This document shows positions 1-11,785 of a stretch of 64,000 nucleotides of DNA, piece after piece; the stretch's first letter is position 1; each line of letters opens with the position of its first letter. This stretch comes from Siphonodentalium dalli (Eukaryota; Mollusca; Scaphopoda; Gadilida; Siphonodentaliidae), in assembly GCA_032622095.1 (NCBI GenBank), contig CP136066.1, positions 174,837,164 to 174,901,163 on the forward strand, written 5' to 3'. The notes below the pieces were generated by a model. It did no database searches and had not been told where the DNA came from. It was given only the letters and a program-made list of their open reading frames with translations. A program made the position numbers and the translations under genes.

Positions 1-420
1 GGGCCATCACTTTCTAATGTCGCTTCTGGCATGCGACAGAAGCGAGAACAAGTGCGCCATTAGTCGCGCGCCGAGAGCGACAAAATGTGCGCCATAATAA
101 CCACATCTTGGCGCTTGTGTCGCTTTCGGTGCGCGCCAAAAACTGCGAAATGTCGCATGATTTTGTGCGCGACACAAGTGCCAAATTGTTGTCGCTTTCG
201 GAAAGCCGAAAGCGCCTAAAGCGACATTAATCGCACATTTTGTCGCAAAACATGCGACATTTCCAATGTTTTGGCGCGCGCCGAAAGCGACAAAACATGC
301 GATATCATGTAGCACATTTTGTCGCTTTTGTCGCTTTCGGCGCGCGACTACTGGTGCAAATTGTGTCGCTTCAGGCACTTTCGGCGAGCGCCAGAAGCGC
401 CATTATAGGACGTGACCCTA
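1..420. repeat. Degenerate GC-rich tandem repeat
   Basis: The motif GTCGCTTTCGGCGCGC and its complement recur many times with variable spacers such as ACAAAATGTGCG. The base composition is much more GC-rich than the AT-rich DNA that follows. Reading frames on both strands here are low-complexity products of the repeat. The repeat probably continues left of the window. No known family recognised. Confidence 0.75.
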
Positions 421-2290
421 ATATGTATATTATTGCATATATAATTTCTATTGACTCGTGTGTTGATGACAAAAGATCTATGTCCTAGTATCGTTTTAAA
501 TATGTGAATTATATACCGGCAAGTATAATTTAATAGTTGTCGGGTGTAGTGTCTTACTTCTGTGTAGTTTAGTTTATCGTTTTAGAGAAATTCAAACTAG
601 ATAGACGAAAATATAATTTCGTTGGCGTAATTATAAACAACAAAGTCGTTTCCGATGCAACTCTGGACGTGCATAAGTGATAGCCCAGTGGTTTAGAGCC
701 CAAATTTAGCAAAATCGTGACCGACCGGATTAAAGAAGATTTATTCCTCACCAGTAACTGATAATGTGGAGCCCATACTACCAGTTACTGGTGAGGAATA
801 TACCTGCTTTAATCCATAATATGGGCACCCCTGTCAGAAAGATTACCATTTGTTTAAGGAAAATGCGTACCAAGTTTCATGCTTTAATCCGGCCTGTCAC
901 GATTTTTTTGTTAATCCACTGAGCGAGCTATGAACGAAGCGAAATTATACCAGGTATGTTAATAGTTGGCATCTGACACTTCTATACGCATAAAGATGCA
1001 TCGAAAGCGACGTTGATTGCTTATTTAAATGTTAGTTTATTAAACGTCGCCGGAAAAATGATTGTCCAACAATCCGGCTAGCATTCGCCTACTTGTATAT
1101 TTTAAGGGATTGCCCGTTAAATATGACGGGAGAAGGTATTGAAAATTAATGTGATGTGTTTATTATTTTTACTTGAAACTGTGAAATATTTCACTTATAC
1201 GTACATTGGGAACAATCGACCCATCTGTTTAGGATTGCGATTTGATTAAATACATGTACATGTACGTTCCAGCGCATTCGAAAAAAATAAACACTATTCA
1301 TGATATTCCCTACACCCCGCCTCTGTTCAATGTTTTGGATGCTTGCACCACAAACCGGAAAAAACGAAACGTCCCGAACGGAATGTACATGTAGCTTCGG
1401 TGGCTATAGCGTTCTCTGATGTGTCCGTGCTTAGCGATCGTAACACTGATCGTAAAGGAAACAAATGTTTACGACATTTTTAGGACACAGGTTCGACCTC
1501 AGTGTGTCTGACCATTCGGCGTGAAATATTGTGTATATATTTATAAGATACACAACAGGGCGTGGTCCAAACTTGGACTAATTCGGACGTATTGGTGAAC
1601 GGTTATAAATACGCGAACATCCTGACAGAGTTACAGACAGACAGACAGCGTGACATATATTTGGGTTTTATGAGTGATGTGGCGAAGAAATTTCTTTATA
1701 GTTTTAATAGTGTATTATTTAGATTTATACAATAATTGCCTATGGTATTGTGTGTGTAAAAACTATTTTGTAAATTTCACCGTTACACCCTATACTGTAT
1801 GTGGATATAAATTTCTACTGTATTTTCCCCACTAATACCTAGATTTAATATCAATGAGATATGAAGTAAGCGATGGCTGAGTGGAAGTGAATGTTGTACT
1901 GCTCTGGTACGAGTTGGCTGTGTGACGCCGTGGTCATACATCACTAAGATTCGGATTAAACACATCAACCGGTTTTCTATATTTTGTTGGGGCCGAATGA
2001 ATGTACGAGTGCGCATTGTCTATGTCTATGATAAAAAATACAATTCTCTACTTTTGAAGAATTCTCAGTTGGCAAAATCACAGGTGGACATTTAACGACA
2101 CTGATTTTCATTCTTATTATCATATTTTATTCTTTTCTGAAATATGAGTACGAGTTAATCTACCTACGTATTGAGGAGTTATTTTGAGGGTCGGGTTCAG
2201 TCTGCGTACTGGACTGCATGCATAAAATAAATCACATGGAATCCTATCAAATAAATTATCATGGACATATGTTCCGGAAATAATCGCCTC
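421..2290. other. Intergenic AT-rich DNA, no gene seen
   Basis: Apart from the foldback at 674-930, I see no coding frame with recognisable protein features. A tRNA A-box-like stretch (TGGCTGAGTGG, about 1874) has only a weak B-box-like sequence downstream, so I do not call a tRNA or SINE there. Confidence 0.5.
674..930. repeat. Nested inverted repeat, possible paired SINE heads
   Basis: Outer arms: AATCGTGACCGACCGGATTA near 713-732 pairs with its complement near 884-905. Inner arms: TATTCCTCACCAGTAACTG (740-758) pairs with CAGTTACTGGTGAGGAATA (782-800). Just outside the outer arms, AGCCCAGTGGTTTAGAGC on the left and the complement of GCTCAGTGGATTAAC on the right both resemble a tRNA A-box (TRGYNNANNNG). 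This suggests two tRNA-SINE-like heads in opposite orientation. No good B-box is visible, so the SINE reading is an inference. Confidence 0.5.
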
Positions 2291-2525
2291 AGGCAACCAA
2301 GCTTGAAATAGTGTGTCTGTCATTTGCAGAATGAGGTCCCCAGAAGGTGAATTTAGTGATGCTACCCCGCACACCGGGCTAGCATCATCAAATTCACCCT
2401 CTGGGGACCTCATTCTGATTACACCTCATTTGGTTATGCTAGCCCGCTATGCGGGGTAGCATCATTAAATTCACCCTCTGAGAACCTCATTCTGCAAATT
2501 ACAGACACACTATTTCAAGGCCTGC
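2290..2525. repeat. Foldback element (MITE-like)
   Basis: Long imperfect inverted repeat. The left arm starts CTTGAAATAGTGTGTCTGT (2302) and runs to about 2388. The right arm (about 2434-2519) is its complement, ending ACAGACACACTATTTCAAG. Both arms contain AGAATGAGGTCCCCAGA or a close variant and GATGCTACCCCGC. The loop (about 45 bp) has no coding potential. No clear target duplication identified, so the superfamily is unknown. Confidence 0.75.
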
Positions 2526-2872
2526 AGGCAACTGAAATTAAACCCAGAAACGCATGCTTTTCAAAATACGCAATGGTTAACTGTGTCACAGTAGCTGCAG
2601 TGGACATTTGGCAGCAAACTGTGCCGCTAGATATATCTTTAATATACCTCCTCTGCGGAGAGTCAGATTACATACACTATACATGTATAGAGAATACAAT
2701 TTATATACACAAATACACAACAATGGCAAGCGAAACACATGCAGAAATAGTTCGAGAAATGTATCGTGTAAGAAACGACGGTGAGTGCCCCGCATTATAG
2801 GTTACACGAGGGTAGAAGAAACAAAGAGCCATCAACTATCATCTATTATAATTATCATATATATGAAGGGTT

Positions 2873-2993
2873 AACCCTTTTATGGTCATATGATGTTCCT
2901 GGCGAGAGCCGCGCTGGTGCAGCATTAAAGATTCTGTGCCAGTTTATTCTCGTATATATGCGAGTCTCCCATAGAAAGCCTCGCATATATAAG
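2873..2993. repeat. Truncated TTAA-type hairpin element
   Basis: Begins TTAACCCTTTTATGG and contains GAGCCGCGCTGGTGCAGCAT, then the recurrent hairpin built on TATATGCGAG and its complement CTCGCATATATAAGA. This matches the element at 22829-23092. The right end is cut off where the modular repeat head (CTAGAAGGTGA) begins at about 2994, so the modular repeat or a rearrangement truncated it. Confidence 0.55.
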
Positions 2994-3109
2994 ACTAGAA
3001 GGTGAACCGACTTCGTCCGGGCTTTGACCTTGAATTGACCATTTTGAAGGTCAAGGTCAGGTGGGGTCAAACACCAGCACCCCAAAAATGGTGGAAATCG
3101 GCCCAGCGG

Positions 3110-3632
3110 ATACCGGGAAATCGGCCCAGCGGATACCGAGATACCCTATGCATCAAATTTCGTCCGTAAAAATCCGCCAGTTTAACCCGATTTGATTTCC
3201 ACTCAAGTATATAAACGCGCCTCATCTACACACGCTCATTAATTTTCAAGTTTCAACGTAAAGATAAATTACCATCGGTGCCCGAGATATCGCCAAGACG
3301 TCTGAAACAGTCAAATGCATCGGCCGGTTAAGCGTTAACGTGATCTAACGTTATGACCTCTAACGACGTCATAGAAATTACGCATTGTTTTTATCCTGAT
3401 GGAAGATAGTACCACTTCTTCTTAATAATTGAGGCAGATAACTAAAATGGATACATACGCATTATATATCGTTGGAAAGAGGAAACACGAAAGATTCTCA
3501 CAGTGTCATTATTATGACTGGCATTTTATTATTCGCGCTGTTTCGAATCGATTTGTAAGCACCGAACTCAAATGAAAGTCCCGTAACACAGCGTAAAAAC
3601 AGATTTGACCTCGGCACGTGAAAAGTTGACCT
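3110..3632. repeat. 524-bp duplicated segment, copy 1
   Basis: Starts ACCGGGAAATCGGCCCAGCG and ends GCACGTGAAAAGTTGACCTC. It contains GTATATAAACGCGCCTCAT, ATCGGTGCCCGAGATATCGC and CTCTAACGACGTCATAGAA. Two further copies of nearly identical length lie at 6054-6577 and 7170-7693, with a diverged partial copy at about 4063-4357. No conserved long reading frame runs through the copies, so it looks non-coding. Confidence 0.8.
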
Positions 3633-4062
3633 CGGATCTGAAAATCAATAGGCCTATGCCACTTCCTGGCCGAAAATACCCCCACATACCAAGTTTCATC
3701 GAAATCGGATCGGCCGTTTTCGAGTTCATCGCGAACACACACACAGACAGACACACCACACACACACAGACAGATCTTCCAAAATATATAATAGACTAGA
3801 AGGTGACCCGACTTCGTCCGGGCTATTCAAAATCCAAATTTCAAGTCGATAGCGCCACCCGTTTTCGAGATCTGGTCTGCGCATGCGTGAAGCTGGCGTC
3901 GCACGGGCTCGGCGACCCGATAAAATTCGTATCCGGGGCAAGATACATTCACATACCAAATTTCATGTCGATAGCTCCACCCGTTTCCGAGATATATAGC
4001 CCAATGTCATTTGCGGATACCTCGGCCGGTGATGAGTTAACGCGACATCGGCCGGTAAAGAG

Positions 4063-4357
4063 TTAACGCGAACACGTCACGATCTGTTGATGGCGTAATA
4101 TATTTACGCAATGTTTTTCGATGAGCGAAGCATGGTCCTGCGTTCTTCCCGATAATTAAGGTAGAAACTGTAAACGTACACAGGCGTGTGATACATCATT
4201 GGAAAGATGAAGCGCCACAGATTCTAACCGTGCAAATTATATGACTGGCAATTTATTATTCGCGCTATATCGAATCGATTTGTGAGCACCGAACTGAAAT
4301 ATATTAGCGCAAAACGGCGTAAAAACAGATTTGACCTCGGCACGTGAAAAGTTGAGC
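4063..4357. repeat. 524-bp segment, diverged partial copy
   Basis: Its right part matches the other copies (TTATTATTCGCGCTATATCG, then GAGCACCGAACTGAAATATA and AAAACGGCGTAAAAACAGAT). The left part is much more diverged or missing, which makes it the oldest copy in the cluster. Confidence 0.6.
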
Positions 4358-6053
4358 TCGGATCTGAAAATTAATAGGCCTATGCCACTTCCCGACAGAA
4401 AATACCCCCACATACCATGTTTCATCGGAATCGGGTCGGCCGTTATCGAGTCCATCGCGAACACACAGACAGACACACACACACAGATCTTCCAAAAATA
4501 TATAATAGACTAGAAGGTGACCCGACTTCGTCCGGGCTTTGACCTTGAATTGTCCATTTTGAAGGTCAAGGTCAAGTGGGGTCCGGGCTTTGACCTTGAA
4601 TTGTCCATTTTGAATGTCAAGGTCAAGTGGGGTCACGATTTGACCAGTCCAAAACACTGCCCGGACAAAAGTACCCGACAAACGTGCCCGTCGAAATCCA
4701 TCCGGTTTTACCCGATTTGACCTTGAATTGATCATTTTGAAGGTCAAGGTCAGGTCTGGGTCACGAAATGGCCCGTCCAAAACAATCAGTGGACAAAAGT
4801 AACCCCACGTATAAAATTTCGTCGAAATCCCATCAAAATTGGCTATTTGACCTTGAAGTTACCAGATTTCAAGGTCAAGGTCACGTCGCACGGGCAAATG
4901 AATATGCTTATGAGACTCCCCATACGAAAGGACCCCCACATACCAAGTTTCATCGAAATCCCGTGATATTCGGGCGTTTGACCTTGAAATGACCCGATTT
5001 CAAGGTCAACGTCACGTCGCACGGGCAAATTAATAGGCCTATGTCACTCCCCGGCCGAACGTACCCCACATACCAAGTTTCATCGAAATCCCGTGATATT
5101 CGGGCGTTTGACCTTGAAATGACCCGATTTCAAGGTCAAGGTCACGTCGCACGGACAAATTAATAGGCCCATGCCACCCCACGGCCGAAAATACCCCCAC
5201 ATACCAAGTTTAATCGAAATCGGCTCGGTCGTTTTCGAGTTCATCGCGAACACACACACAGACACACACACACACACAGATCTTCCAAAATATATAATAG
5301 ACTAGAAGATGACCCGACTTCGTCCGGGCTTTGACCTTGAATTGTCCATTTTGAAGGTCAAGGTCAAGTGGGGGTCACGATTAGATCAGTCCAAAACACT
5401 GCCCGGACAAAAGTACCCGACAAACGTACCCGTCGAAATCCATCCGGTTTTATCCGATTTGACCTTGAATTGATCATTTTGAAGGTCAAGGTCAGGTCGG
5501 GGTTACGACTCGACCCGTCCAAAACAATCAGTGGACAAAAGTAACCCCACGTATCAAATTTCGTCGAAATCCCATCAAAATTGGCGATTTGACCTTGAAG
5601 TTACCCGATTTCAAGGTCAATGTCACGTCGCACGGGCAAATGAATATTCTTATGAGACTCCCCATACGAAAGGACCTCACATACCAAGTTTCATCGAAAT
5701 CCCGTGATAGTCAGGCGTTTGACATTGGAATGACCCGATTTCAAGGTCAAGGTCACGTCGCACGGGCAAATGAATATGCTTATGAGACTCGCCATAAGAA
5801 AGTACCCCCACATACCAAGTTTCGTCGAAATCCCGTGATATTCGGGCGTTTGACCTTGAAATGACCCGATTTCAAGGTCAAGGTCACGTCGCACGGACAA
5901 ATTAATATGACTATGTTACTCCTGACCCGAAAATACCCCCACATACCAAGTTTCATCAAAATCGGCTGGGCCATTTTCGAGTCCATCGATTACACACACA
6001 CAGACAGATACACACACACACACACACACACAGATCTTTCAAAATATATAATA

Positions 6054-6577
6054 GACCGGGAAATCGGCCCAGCGGATACCGAGATACCCTATGCATCAAA
6101 TTTCGTCCGAAAAAATCCGCCAGTTTAACCCGATTTGATTTCCACTGAAGTATATAAACGCGCCTCATATACACACGCTCATTAATTATCAAGTTTCAAC
6201 GTAAAGATAAATTACCATCGGTGCCCGAGATATCGCCAAGACGTCTGAAACAGTCAAATGCATCGGCCGGAGAAGAGTTAACGTGATCTAACTTTATGAC
6301 CTCTAACGACGTCATAGAAGTTACGCATTGTTTTTACCCTGATAGAAGATCGTACCACTTCTTCTTAATAATTGAGGCAGATAACTAAAACGGATACATA
6401 CATATTATATATCGTTGGAAAGAGGAAACACGAAAGATTCTCATAGTGTCATTATTATGACTGGCATGTTATTATTCGCGCTGTTTCGAATCGATTTGTA
6501 AGCACCGAACTGAAATATATTAGCGCAAAACGGCGTAAAAACAGATTTGACCTCGGCACGTGAAAAGTTGACCTCGC
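6054..6577. repeat. 524-bp duplicated segment, copy 2
   Basis: Nearly identical to the copy at 7170-7693 and close to 3110-3632. It joins directly to a modular-repeat CA tail on its left (TATATAATAGACCGGGAAAT), so the boundary falls inside the tail sequence. Confidence 0.8.
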
Positions 6578-6767
6578 ACGGACAAATTAATAGGCCTATG
6601 TTCGTCCCCGGCCGAAAATACCCCCACATACCAAGTTTCATCGAAATCGGGTGGGCCGTTTTTGAGTTCATCGCGAACACACACACAGACACACACACAG
6701 ACACACACACAGACACACAGATCTTCCAAAATATATAATAGATAATGGGTGGCTTACACATTCAAGG

Positions 6768-6898
6768 TACATGTTAGGCCAATGCATTCTCTTATATATA
6801 TGCAAGGCTCCCTATGGGAGACTTATATATATATAAGGGAATGCATTGGCACAGGGTTTTCGCAAAATTGCAGGAAGCTCCAGTCATGGCAGGGTTAA
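6768..6898. repeat. Hairpin element half, TTAA right end
   Basis: Hairpin CCAATGCATTCTCTTATATA paired with its complement (ATATAAGGGAATGCATTGG). It is followed by GGAAGCTCCAGTCATGGCAG and ends GGGTTAA (TTAA 6895-6898), the same right end as 8490-8622 and 22829-23092. No matching TTAACCC left end is present, so it is truncated on the left. Confidence 0.6.
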
Positions 6899-7169
6899 CA
6901 CTTTCATGTTTCGTACTTCCGAGAAGTAGCGCCGTTAAGGTGACCCGACTTCGTCCGGGCTTTGACATTGAATTGTCTATTTTGAAGGCCAAGGTCAAGT
7001 GGGGTCACGATTTGACCCGTCCAAAACACAGTGCCCGAACAAAAGTACCCGACAAAAGTACCCGTCGAAATCCATCCGGTTTTACCCGATTTGACCTTGA
7101 ATTGACCATTTTGAAGGTCAAGGTCAGGTGGACCAACACCCCAAAAATGGTGGAAATCGGCCCAGCGGA

Positions 7170-7693
7170 TACCGGGAAATCGGCCCAGCGGATACCGAGA
7201 TACCCTATGCATCAAATTTCGTCCGTAAAAATCCGCCAGTTTAACCCGATTTGATTTCCACTCAAGTATATAAACGCGCCTCATATACACACGCTCATTA
7301 ATTATCAAGTTTCAACGTAAAGATAAATTACCATCGGTGCCCGAGATATCGCCAAGACGTCTGAAACAGTCAAATGCATCGGCCGGGTAAGAGTTAACGT
7401 GATCTAACTGTATGACCTCTAACGACGTCATAGAAGTTACGCATTGTTTTTACCCTGATAGAAGATCGTACCACTTCTTCTTAATAATTGAGGCAGATAA
7501 CTAAAACGGATACATACATATTATATATCGTTGGAAAGAGGAAACACGAAAGATTCTCATAGTGTCATTATTATGACTGGCATGTTATTATTCGCGCTGT
7601 TTCGAATCGATTTGTAAGCACCGAACTGAAATATATTAGCGCAAAACGGCGTAAAAACAGATTTGACCTCGGCACGTGAAAAGTTGACCTCGC
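7170..7693. repeat. 524-bp duplicated segment, copy 3
   Basis: Third copy with the same ends as 3110-3632. The neighbouring blocks 6738-6930 and 8460-8680 are also near-identical to each other. The cluster therefore grew by duplication of multi-kilobase units, not only by independent insertion. Confidence 0.8.
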
Positions 7694-8489
7694 ACGGACA
7701 AATTAATAGGCCTATGTTAGTCCTGACCCGAAAATACCCCCACATACCAAGTTTCATCGAAATCGGCTGGGCCATTTTCGAGTCCATCGATTACACACAA
7801 ACACACAAACACACAAACACACAAACAGATCTTCCAAAATATATAATAGACTAGAAGGTGACCCGACTTCGTCCGGGCTTTGACCTTGAATTGTCCATTT
7901 TGAAGGTCAAGGTCAAGTGGGGTCACGATTTGACCAGTCCAAAAACACTGCCCGGACAAAAGTACCCGACAAACGTGCCCGTCGAAATCCATCCGGTTTT
8001 ACCCGATTTGACCTTGAATTGATCATTTTGAATGTCAAGGTCTGGTCGGGGTCACGATTGGAACCGTCCAAAATAATCAATGGAGAAAACTAACCCCACG
8101 TATCAAATTTCGTCGAAATCCCATCAAAATTGGCGATTTGACCTTGAAGTTACCCGATTTCAAGGTCAAGGTCACGTCGCACGGGCAAATTAATATGCTT
8201 ATGAGACTCGCCATAAGAAAGTACCCCCACATACCAAGTTTCATCGAAATCCCGTGATATTCGGGCGTTTGACCTTGAAATGACCCGATTTCAAGATCAA
8301 GGTCACGTCGCACGGACAAATTAATAGGCCTATGTTCGTCCCCGGCCGAAAATACCCTCACATACCAAGTTTCATCGAAATCGGGTGGGCCGTTTTCGAG
8401 TTCATCGCGAACACACACACACACAGACACACAGACACACAGATCTTCCAAAATATATAATAGATAATGGGTGGCTTACACATTCAAGG

Positions 8490-8622
8490 TACATGTTAGG
8501 CCAATGCATTCTCTTATATATATGCAAGGCTCCCTATGGGAGACTTATATATATATATAAGGGAATGCATTGGCACAGGGTTTTCGCAAAATTGCAGGAA
8601 GCTCCAGTCATGGCAGGGTTAA
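8490..8622. repeat. Hairpin element half, second copy
   Basis: Near-identical to 6768-6898, with one extra TA in the hairpin. It also shares the outside flank (TTTCATGTTTCGTACTTCCG), so it arose by segmental duplication and not by a separate insertion. Confidence 0.65.
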
Positions 8623-8679
8623 CACTTTCATGTTTCGTACTTCCGAGAAGTAGCGCCGTTAAGTTCTCGTGTGGAAGGG

Positions 8680-9448
8680 ATTGCAGACGATCGAAAGCCT
8701 GGATCCCGAATATGTCAATGCTTTACTCCAAGAAGATATCACGTAGATGCCACATGACGTGATGACGTCAGTGTTTAATGGAGGAAGGAAGTCCGCACCA
8801 AGCAGTGAATGCACACCACTACACACAGAAGTCAACTAACAAACTGGTCCAAATATACGAATCAGGTTACCGACATGTGTGGATTGAAAATCTGTCTATT
8901 GAAAAAAACACACTTCTGTTCCTCATGGGTTACATGGACCACAATGAATTGGTAAACCCAGGGGAATAAACTCAGAAGAGGTGCATGGTCGTTCGTGTTC
9001 TATCGTGAATTTTTAGAAGTCAAAATCTGAAAGTCGACATCTGATAGTATACCATTCCATGAATGGTAGTGCTGCGGCGGTAACTGCTAAAGTATATGGA
9101 TTAAATTGAATGACCGATTTTTCAGCAAAAGTAAATGTTTCGAGTCCAAATGGCAGAAAAATCCAAATTAACCAACAAATTTTTCCTATGAAGTAGCGAT
9201 ATGATATGATGTAGTAATTTTAACACCAATAATGTTGTAAATAAGTTAGGACTTAGCCACATGGATCGCTTTACCGAATTCGTTAATTTCTGGGAAAAGT
9301 CACTGGTTGGTATCGTTCGTCGTCTATTTGACAATAGCCACCACCGATTCCGTTATTTTTCACTATCATTTTAGTGAACAATATATATTTTTGCTTTTAA
9401 AAAACTTGGTTTCAATGTGTTCTACATTGGTAGGAGTATCTCGAAAAC
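8680..9448. other. Intergenic, no gene seen
   Basis: One CRE-like palindrome (TGACGTCA, about 8764) is visible. Frames of 60-70 codons occur on both strands but lack recognisable motifs, splice context or unusual composition. Confidence 0.45.
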
Positions 9449-9451
9449 TAG

Positions 9452-9719
9452 TAGTCCGTGGGCCAATTCTCATAAAGCATCTAGTTTAGAAGTTGGCTGC
9501 ACCCCTCCCCCCTCTGACTATTGTACTCGAGAAAATTTTCGTTTTTTATTAGGGGTAAGAGTTGTATTCCCTGAAAAATCTATTTTGGGATACTTTCTGA
9601 AACGGACAACAAGCACAATCTGATGCGCCATATGATTACCTTTAATTTAATATATAATAAACCTTTGTTGGAGGGGGGTGCAGCCAATTTGAAAAATATC
9701 TTGCTTGGCCCACGGACTA
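9452..9719. mobile_element. Small TIR element, TA or TAG duplication
   Basis: Terminal inverted repeats TAGTCCGTGGGCCAA face each other at 9452 and 9719. A second inverted match, TTGGCTGCACCCC, lies further in. The ends are flanked by TAG on both sides (9449-9451, 9720-9722), which can equally be read as a TA duplication with TIRs starting GTCCG. The 268-bp interior is non-coding, so this is a non-autonomous DNA transposon. A TA site would suggest Tc1/mariner-type mobilisation. Confidence 0.65.
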
Positions 9720-9928
9720 TAGAGCTCTGTTTCGGTATGACAGCTGAACTATGGGTTCATGTTTCGTATTTCATTATCCCCAGGCATAGAAAAAGTACAC
9801 ATTCTAATGTTATTATGTCAAGTCGGATGGACCATATTCAAATATTAGATCTCTCCGTTGCGTCACCTTGAAGCCTTCTCAAAAAATATATTTCATTGAA
9901 AATCAATATACAATCGCCGCTTCGCCCT

Positions 9929-10261
9929 TCATAAGTGTTTCAACCGGTAGTTCGCGTCGCAGTTTTCACCGTGTTTGTGACACACTAGAGCTGGGAGCAC
10001 CATGCACCAATTGTCGACAAAAGCTTGAATCAATCCTGAGATAATCTCTACGATATCCTTGTCTTCTATCGTCATTGTTTTGTGCACGGTCTGCTCTGGG
10101 TAAACACCGGAATGCGACTCGAACAAAAGTGCAATAATAGTTGCTTCAGGTCCATAATACAGGAATTGAACCATCGTTCCCACGATAAGCCCGGTAACAT
10201 ACAGCTGATATAGGTGGCTTAATCGATTCACGGAACTATGGTTTAAAAGGGTTATGTACAC
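9929..10261 (-). CDS. Hypothetical 110-residue frame, doubtful
   Basis: The open frame begins MYITLLNHSS and contains a hydrophobic segment (roughly residues 21-46, LYVTGLIVGTMVQFLYYG and onward) followed by an acidic region with MTIEDKDIVEIISGLIQAF. I do not recognise a family, and no splice signals or polyadenylation signal make it convincing. It is less repetitive than most frames nearby, so it is kept as a weak candidate exon or chance frame. Confidence 0.15.
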   Translation of the reverse strand: MYITLLNHSSVNRLSHLYQLYVTGLIVGTMVQFLYYGPEATIIALLFESHSGVYPEQTVHKTMTIEDKDIVEIISGLIQAFVDNWCMVLPALVCHKHGENCDANYRLKHL

Positions 10262-10366
10262 TAAATCCGGCCATTTTTGGCACCATCTCCTTTTCTACTC
10301 AACAGAATATATGAAACAAATGAATGAATGTGAGCCATGCATGGATGAGTGCAAGATACACTCACT

Positions 10367-10480
10367 TGCACTATGACCGATGTAAACAACGTGATATAGT
10401 TATAATGAGAATGAATTTATGACTCCACTCATAAAATCATTTTCATTATAATTACCATGTTGTTTTACATCGTTCGTGCA
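10367..10480. repeat. Foldback hairpin, 114 bp
   Basis: The left arm TGCACTATGACCGATGTAAA onward (10367-10422) pairs with the right arm ending TTTTACATCGTTCGTGCA (10429-10480), around a six-base loop CTCCAC. A related single arm appears near 34540-34610 (TAAATTCATTTTCGATGTAG), so it is a dispersed family. Confidence 0.7.
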
Positions 10481-10639
10481 TTTTACGAACATCTATTACA
10501 TGGCTTAGGTGTGTTTGATGTTCAAAATCGCGGTACAATCCATATATATATTTTCCTTGTAAAGTTCGGTTATAAATATAACTTTTTAATGATTACTGAT
10601 TTGTGACTGTGCATTGTGAATTTACACAGATCAAATTAT

Positions 10640-11100
10640 AGTCTCTCCCATCAGACAGACGTGGTAGGGTGATCAAATACAGAATGGAGAATACTCTTGC
10701 TCAAAGTAGTTATTTTTACAAATATTGTATCCAAATTGATAGCACACATCGTCATTCTTATATATTAAAAAATTAGATACAGTCACTGTCGATGGCGAAA
10801 TCACCGTTGTTAGTTTATTGCCGATAGTGGCATCCCGAATCGAGAAGTAAATATATACAATTGAGCGTAGTTTAGACGATGTATTCTATGGAGTGGTACG
10901 GCCGATTTGCTTGAGATTTTCGGCGATGTTATTAGAATGCGACATTGCTCCAGTTGTTATAGCGCCTGAATACTAACCTATCAGTCTCACACACACCGAG
11001 CAAGTCCATAATATGTCTTTAATCAGGTAAAAGAGATATATAACACTATGCCGTAGGTTCTTTAACAATGTGCGATGTAAATAAAGTATATATTTTCTGT
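10640..11100. repeat. Tandem duplication, unit 1
   Basis: Shares ordered similarity with 11110-11322 plus 12259-12460, for example GGAGAATACTCTTGCTCAAA, GCCGATAGTGGCATCCCGAA, ATTGAGCGTAG, TCTATGGAGTGGTA and GGTCCATAATATGTCTTTAA-like stretches. It provides the uninterrupted version of a site occupied by an insertion in unit 2. Non-coding. Confidence 0.7.
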
Positions 11101-11369
11101 ATTAAAGTGATGTGAAACACTCCGTTTGGGTGTTCAAATAGATATGGAGAATATACTCTTGCTAAAAGTAGTTATTTTTATGAATATTAATCCAAATTGA
11201 CGACACATACACACTGTCATTTTGATATATTAATTAAATGCAATGACTCTCGATGGTGAAATCATTTGTGTTTGTTTATCGCCAATAGTTGCGTCCCGAA
11301 TCCAGATGTAGATATTCATAATGGGAACGGGACTACCCGCCCCCGAGACAAAATTTTGATCAACAAAAC

Positions 11370-11785
11370 ATGTGTTTATTCATTAATTATATCAATGCGT
11401 GGACTGGGACATACTCTGACCTCATGTCACACATGTACCTCCATTGCTTCTCTCCGCACATACAGGAACTCAGAAATGAATTCTGGTATAAAATCATAAA
11501 CATATTCGGAATTCCTACATTTTCATTCCTGGATTTACTCTCGCCGGTAGGATTCCTCACTTATGCATGTGGATGTGGAAGTCATCCTACTCTGGAACTC
11601 ATGTGTGATGAGAAACGCTTATTTATTCATTGTCTCATATTTGTGTGTGTCCTTTGGTCCAACCTCATATAAGTGAAATTGATTTAGTTTGAATGTCACT
11701 GTTGTATTCATAAACATGTATATACCTGTACACATATCTCTCCTTCAAGGAGGCAATAAAACATCTCTCTCTCTCTCTCTCATTA
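11370..11785 (+). pseudogene. Possible LINE 3' end fragment
   Basis: A frame at 11370-11672 contains HMYLHCFSPHIQELRNEFW (about residues 20-38). Its pattern of His and Cys, then Arg, then an aromatic residue resembles the C-terminal H..C...R segment of some non-LTR retrotransposon ORF2 proteins. It ends about 80 bp before GGCAATAAAACATC and a (TC)n tract (about 11764-11781). A polyadenylation-like signal plus a simple-repeat tail is typical of a LINE 3' terminus. Assignment rests on this pattern only. Confidence 0.3.

Larger units (their letters stand above)
2994..8462. repeat. Modular repeat cluster I (head, modules, CA tail)
   Basis: The structure repeats several times. A head, CTAGAAGGTGACCCGACTTC followed by GTCCGGGC (about 2994, 3797, 4511, 5302, 6940, 7855), is followed by one or more modules of about 130 bp. 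Each module has TGACCTTGA, then TCAAGGTCA, then a CATACCAAGTTTCATCGAAATC-like stretch. Each unit ends in a (CA)n-rich tract and the tail AGATCTTCCAAAATATATAA. Tail and next head are often joined directly (ATAGACTAGAAGG). The block at 3797-4033 has this head but the different, GCGCATGCG-bearing module of cluster II. Reading frames on both strands exist only because the modules repeat. I recognise no transposase or RT. It could be tandemly propagated non-autonomous elements. Confidence 0.8.

Noticed and set aside
1400-1960. tRNA gene or tRNA-SINE candidates (TGGCTGAGTGG near 1874, GGTTCGACCTC near 1491)
   Set aside because: A- and B-box-like words are not paired at proper spacing, and no cloverleaf could be drawn.
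4304-4780. 158-codon minus-strand frame, and a similar one at 36050-36517
   Set aside because: Both are translations of the modular repeat and its CA tail. The same peptide words recur in every module and on both strands.
2994-8462. Helitron interpretation of the CTAG ends of modular units
   Set aside because: CTAG fits the CTRR 3' rule, but there is no GC-rich hairpin just upstream of it and no TC start in a consistent place.
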